Shown: positions 6,228 to 7,909 of the stretch, in pieces
Numbering within the stretch: the first letter of the stretch is position 1
Layout: every line of letters begins with the position of its first letter
NCBI GenBank assembly: GCA_031261125.1
Contig: JAISJZ010000070.1
Coordinates: 1-7,909, forward strand
DNA from: Planctomycetaceae bacterium
GTDB taxonomy: Bacteria > Planctomycetota > Planctomycetia > Pirellulales > Thermoguttaceae
Direction of reading: 5' to 3'
Length of the DNA stretch: 7,909 bases
Notes under the pieces: generated by a model
What the model was told of the DNA's origin: nothing
The model's input: only the letters and a program-made list of their open reading frames with translations
Databases searched by the model: none
Translations under genes and position numbers: made by a program

Positions 6228-6827
6228 ATGCAGACGCTTGGTCTCATCGGCGGAATCGCAAGCGGAAAAAGTACCGTTGCCCGGATGTTTCAGCAACTCG
6301 GTGTTGTGCGGATTGATGCCGACCAACTCGCTCATCTTGCTCTGGAACTGCCGGAAATCAAAGCAGCCGTCCGGGAACGGTGGGGCGGCGCGGTCTTCGA
6401 TGCCGATGGAAATCCCGACCGCCGAAAAATCGCCGCCGCCGTATTTGAGCCGTCCGAAAAAAGCCGGCAGGAACTCGTTTTTTTGCAAAAGTTGATTCAT
6501 CCGGTTGTCGGTGCCGGTGTTGCCGCCCGGTTGAAAAAAGCGGAAACCGAAAAGGTGCCGCTCGTCCTGCTTGACGCTCCGCTGTTATTGGAAGCCGGCT
6601 GGGAAGGTCTCGTTGATAAAATCGTGTTCGTTGATGCCCCGCTGCCGGTACGGCTGTCCCGCGCTGCCGCCCGCGGCTGGTCGGAACAAGAATTCATTGC
6701 CCGCGAGAGAAATCAACTGCCGGTTGAAAAAAAACGAATTCACGCCGACGTTGTCATCGGCAATTCCGGTACAGAAGACGAAACGCTGGAACAAGTCCGT
6801 CATTTTTTCAAGGGAGTCAACCGATGA
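6228..6827 (+). CDS. coaE: Dephospho-CoA kinase
   Basis: A 199-residue cytosolic P-loop kinase that catalyses the last step of coenzyme A synthesis, phosphorylating the 3'-OH of the ribose of dephospho-CoA with ATP. The Walker A loop is GGIASGKST (residues 8-16). DAD (30-32) in VVRIDADQLAH is the family's acidic motif for substrate and metal, LIHP (89-92) is conserved, and DAPLLLEAGW (116-125) is the hallmark core strand. An arginine-rich lid (RLSRAAARGWSEQEFIARERNQLP) and ADVVIGNSGT follow. Length is usual for the family. The start ATG lies one base after the stop of the small basic ORF and has only a distant AGG upstream, so coupled translation is likely. Its last bases overlap the next gene in ATGA. 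Identification is firm. Confidence 0.95.
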   Translation: MQTLGLIGGIASGKSTVARMFQQLGVVRIDADQLAHLALELPEIKAAVRERWGGAVFDADGNPDRRKIAAAVFEPSEKSRQELVFLQKLIHPVVGAGVAARLKKAETEKVPLVLLDAPLLLEAGWEGLVDKIVFVDAPLPVRLSRAAARGWSEQEFIARERNQLPVEKKRIHADVVIGNSGTEDETLEQVRHFFKGVNR

Positions 6828-7465
6828 AAGCCGCGGCGTTCGATATGGACGGGCTGATATTCGACACCGAAAACGTTTATTGGAAAGCCGCCGATGCTTT
6901 GCTGCGCCGCCGCGGACAGCATTATACCCAAGAACTTTGCGGTGAAATAATGGGCAGACCGCCGGAATACTGCTTCAAACGGTTCAAGAGCGAATTCGGT
7001 TTCCCGGAACCGTGGCAGGAATTGCAGCGGGAGTCCGAAGACCTGTTTCTGGAATTTCTCGATGACGGCTATTCGGTAATGCCCGGTCTGTTTGAACTGC
7101 TGGATTTTCTGGAAGAGCGGAACATTCCGAAGGGAATCTGTACGAGCAGCGCGAAACGGGTCGTGTCGGAAGTTCTTTACCGAAAAGGGCTTGCGGAGCG
7201 GTTCCAATTTGTTTTAACGGCACAGGACATCATCCGCGGCAAGCCCGACCCGGAAATTTATCTGAAAGCGGCGGAGTATTTCGGCATCAAACCGGAGGAA
7301 ATGCTCGTTTTGGAAGACAGTGTTGCCGGTTCCGAAGCGGCTCAAAACGCCGGTGCGTTCGGCATAGTTGTTCTTGCCGACCACAACAAGCACAGTTCTT
7401 TTCCTGCCGCCCGGCTGGTCGTCGATTCACTGAACGCAAAAGAAATTTTTCGGCAATTTTTCTAA
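6824..7465 (+). CDS. HAD-superfamily hydrolase (beta-phosphoglucomutase/phosphatase-like)
   Basis: A 213-residue HAD subfamily IA protein. Motif I is FDMDGLIFDTE with nucleophile D7 and acid/base D9; motif II is CTSS with T107; motif III is the lysine of GKPDPEIY (K140); motif IV is LEDSVAG (E164, D165). All catalytic residues are present. A helical cap lies between about residues 15 and 85. DGxxFDTE plus GKPDPE and LEDSxxG are typical of the beta-phosphoglucomutase / sugar-phosphate phosphatase branch, but substrate cannot be told from these motifs. The start codon overlaps the coaE stop (ATGA), with AGGGAG seven bases upstream, so the two are co-translated. A link to CoA metabolism is suggested by position only. 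Confidence 0.9.
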   Translation: MKAAAFDMDGLIFDTENVYWKAADALLRRRGQHYTQELCGEIMGRPPEYCFKRFKSEFGFPEPWQELQRESEDLFLEFLDDGYSVMPGLFELLDFLEERNIPKGICTSSAKRVVSEVLYRKGLAERFQFVLTAQDIIRGKPDPEIYLKAAEYFGIKPEEMLVLEDSVAGSEAAQNAGAFGIVVLADHNKHSSFPAARLVVDSLNAKEIFRQFF

Positions 7466-7523
7466 ACAGCAAAACGAGGCGGTCGTCAGTGCGAATTATC
7501 CGAAATTCATAGGAGTAAAAAAG

Positions 7524-7565
7524 ATGACGATGTATGAAAAGATGATTGCCGCAGAACGGTGCTAA
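7524..7565 (+). CDS. Possible 13-residue mini-ORF (leader peptide or gene remnant)
   Basis: MTMYEKMIAAERC is preceded by AGGAG (7511-7515) at eight bases, the best Shine-Dalgarno site in this intergenic region, and ends at TAA just before a 9-bp hairpin. It could be a leader peptide, or the N-terminal stub of a gene lost by deletion. Nothing downstream in any frame continues a recognisable protein. No promoter is evident upstream, so it may only be read through from the HAD gene. Confidence 0.25.
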   Translation: MTMYEKMIAAERC

Positions 7566-7569
7566 TCCG

Positions 7570-7592
7570 CAGTGTATCAAAACGATACACTG
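7570..7592. repeat. Perfect 9-bp inverted repeat
   Basis: CAGTGTATC (7570-7578) and GATACACTG (7584-7592) are perfect arms around AAAAC. It begins four bases after the mini-ORF stop codon. No T-run follows on the plus strand, so a classical terminator is unlikely. A DNA-binding site or transcript 3'-end structure is possible. Confidence 0.6.
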
Positions 7593-7650
7593 TCGAATAC
7601 GGCGTTGCAAAATAACACACTTTTGCAAAATGATACATCAAAATAATACA
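7579..7650 (+). repeat. Four iteron-like copies of AAAATRATACA
   Basis: Copies are AAAACGATACA (7579-7589), AAAATAACACA (7609-7619), AAAATGATACA (7627-7637) and AAAATAATACA (7640-7650), all in the same direction, with starts spaced 30, 18 and 13 bases. Each differs from the consensus by no more than two bases. The GATACA part also occurs in the -10 region at 7758-7763. Confidence 0.5.
7605..7628. repeat. 8-bp inverted repeat TTGCAAAA / TTTTGCAA
   Basis: TTGCAAAA (7605-7612) and TTTTGCAA (7621-7628) are perfect arms around eight bases. The arms overlap iteron copies two and three, giving a mixed direct and inverted repeat block. Confidence 0.5.
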
Positions 7651-7735
7651 GCAAGAGACATTTGCGTTGAGGGCAAGAGCCGTTGCGTCAGCAAGCGGAC
7701 GGGAAAAACAAGGGGAAAACGCAAAATTTTCATTT

Positions 7736-7765
7736 TTGAAACTTTGGCACGGTTTTTGATACAAT
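7736..7765 (+). promoter_or_regulatory. Sigma-70-like promoter for the exported-protein gene at 7826
   Basis: TTGAAA (7736-7741) and TACAAT (7760-7765) are 18 bases apart. TTTGATACAATAA (7755-7767) is identical to the promoter at 3213-3225. Transcription would begin near 7772, leaving a leader of about 54 bases with a palindrome at its start. Confidence 0.55.
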
Positions 7766-7774
7766 AAGCGGGCA

Positions 7775-7791
7775 GGAGAAACTGTTTCTCC
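7775..7791. repeat. Leader palindrome GGAGAAAC-T-GTTTCTCC
   Basis: Perfect 8-bp arms (7775-7782, 7784-7791) around one base. It begins within a few bases of the predicted transcription start, so it is placed either as an operator or as a 5'-end hairpin protecting the mRNA. Confidence 0.5.
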
Positions 7792-7825
7792 GGTAAGTAT
7801 TCACATCAAACCCCCCAAAACGACT

Positions 7826-7909
7826 ATGCGAGTCAGAGTTCTTCCTTTTGTTTGCGCCGCTGCGTTAGTGTGCGCTGTACTAGCGTGCGCTGGTTATGTC
7901 AATGCGGAT
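7826..7909 (+). CDS. Start of an exported protein (3' end outside the window)
   Basis: ATG at 7826 opens a frame that runs to the window edge, 28 codons. The product starts MRVRVLPFVCAAALVCAV, a typical signal sequence with two early arginines and a hydrophobic core. It offers either signal peptidase I cleavage near VNA-D or, less likely, lipoprotein processing at VLA-C. It contains three cysteines within the signal sequence. No Shine-Dalgarno site precedes the ATG (a C6 run and AAAACGACT are there) and no other in-frame start lies upstream up to the promoter. Several codons (CGA, AGA, CTA, TTA) are ones its neighbours seldom use. The mature function cannot be seen. Confidence 0.6.
   Translation, partial: MRVRVLPFVCAAALVCAVLACAGYVNAD

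Larger units (their letters stand above)
7466..7825. other. Repeat-bearing intergenic region without a convincing gene
   Basis: These 360 bases lie between the HAD gene and the next start codon. Reading frames in both directions are short, lack good ribosome sites or run through the repeats. The exception is a 13-codon frame with a good site at 7524. Contents in order: mini-ORF, a 9-bp hairpin, four AAAATRATACA-like repeats with an overlapping 8-bp inverted repeat, about 85 featureless purine-rich bases (7651-7735), a good promoter, and an 8-bp leader palindrome. No intrinsic terminator with a U-tract is seen after the HAD gene. Confidence 0.6.

Noticed and set aside
7507..7767. Two overlapping 73- and 85-residue frames on opposite strands in the right intergenic region
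   Set aside because: Both run through the iterons and hairpins, lack ribosome sites, and encode no recognisable or compositionally protein-like sequence.
1..7909. CRISPR array, tRNA, rRNA or insertion-sequence ends
   Set aside because: No regularly spaced repeats with spacers, cloverleaf-like T-arm sequence, rRNA signature or transposase fragment was seen on either strand.

Overview
The window is typical of a planctomycete chromosome, probably one of moderate G+C. Three things point there. The long minus-strand gene starts with the LSLRTLLA / ...LDPNVVAEYIDEEMP... / ...EVASVHQVLSNVLGEPA pattern that I know only from planctomycete membrane proteins. There is a secreted DUF1080 (3-keto-disaccharide hydrolase-like) protein, a family expanded in Planctomycetota. 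There is also a GT39-like membrane protein with the DYDVLSYHL...FLPHNVYANMPFGAEM signature common in that phylum. Identification is by recall of family features; no database search was possible. No phage, transposase, CRISPR, rRNA or tRNA signal is visible.

Layout. Bases 2-268 (+) hold the C-terminal end of a PD-(D/E)XK-fold protein. Convergent to it, on the minus strand, is a probable two-gene unit: a single-domain CheY-like response regulator (3069-2632) followed by a large one-pass membrane protein with a planctomycete N-terminal domain and a FecR-like outer domain (2531-270). A divergent intergenic region (3070-3272) carries promoters in both directions. To the right, on the plus strand, lie a secreted DUF1080 protein (3273-3926) and a GT39-like polytopic membrane protein (3967-6171). 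Next comes a 32-residue very basic protein (6128-6226) whose start overlaps the end of the membrane-protein gene, then dephospho-CoA kinase coaE (6228-6827) and a HAD phosphatase/phosphomutase (6824-7465). The small ORF, coaE and the HAD gene are packed with 1-nt and -4-nt junctions and look translationally coupled. About 360 bases without a convincing gene follow (7466-7825). They contain inverted repeats, four copies of an 11-mer and a strong promoter leading to the start of a new exported protein (7826 to the window end).

The most interesting parts are non-coding or barely coding. (1) The overlooked 32-aa basic ORF has its own promoter-like sequence and Shine-Dalgarno site inside the 3' end of the upstream gene. 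(2) A heptamer repeat (four ATCCGTT units) forms a near-perfect stem with upstream copies, places the membrane-protein start codon in the loop, and encodes part of its N-terminus. (3) A GGGC-TTAC-GCCC-centred palindrome sits in frame inside the same gene. (4) The promoters of the two exported proteins share an identical 13-mer around their -10 boxes. (5) An iteron-like cluster lies in the right intergenic region. I see no clear new defence or biosynthetic system here.
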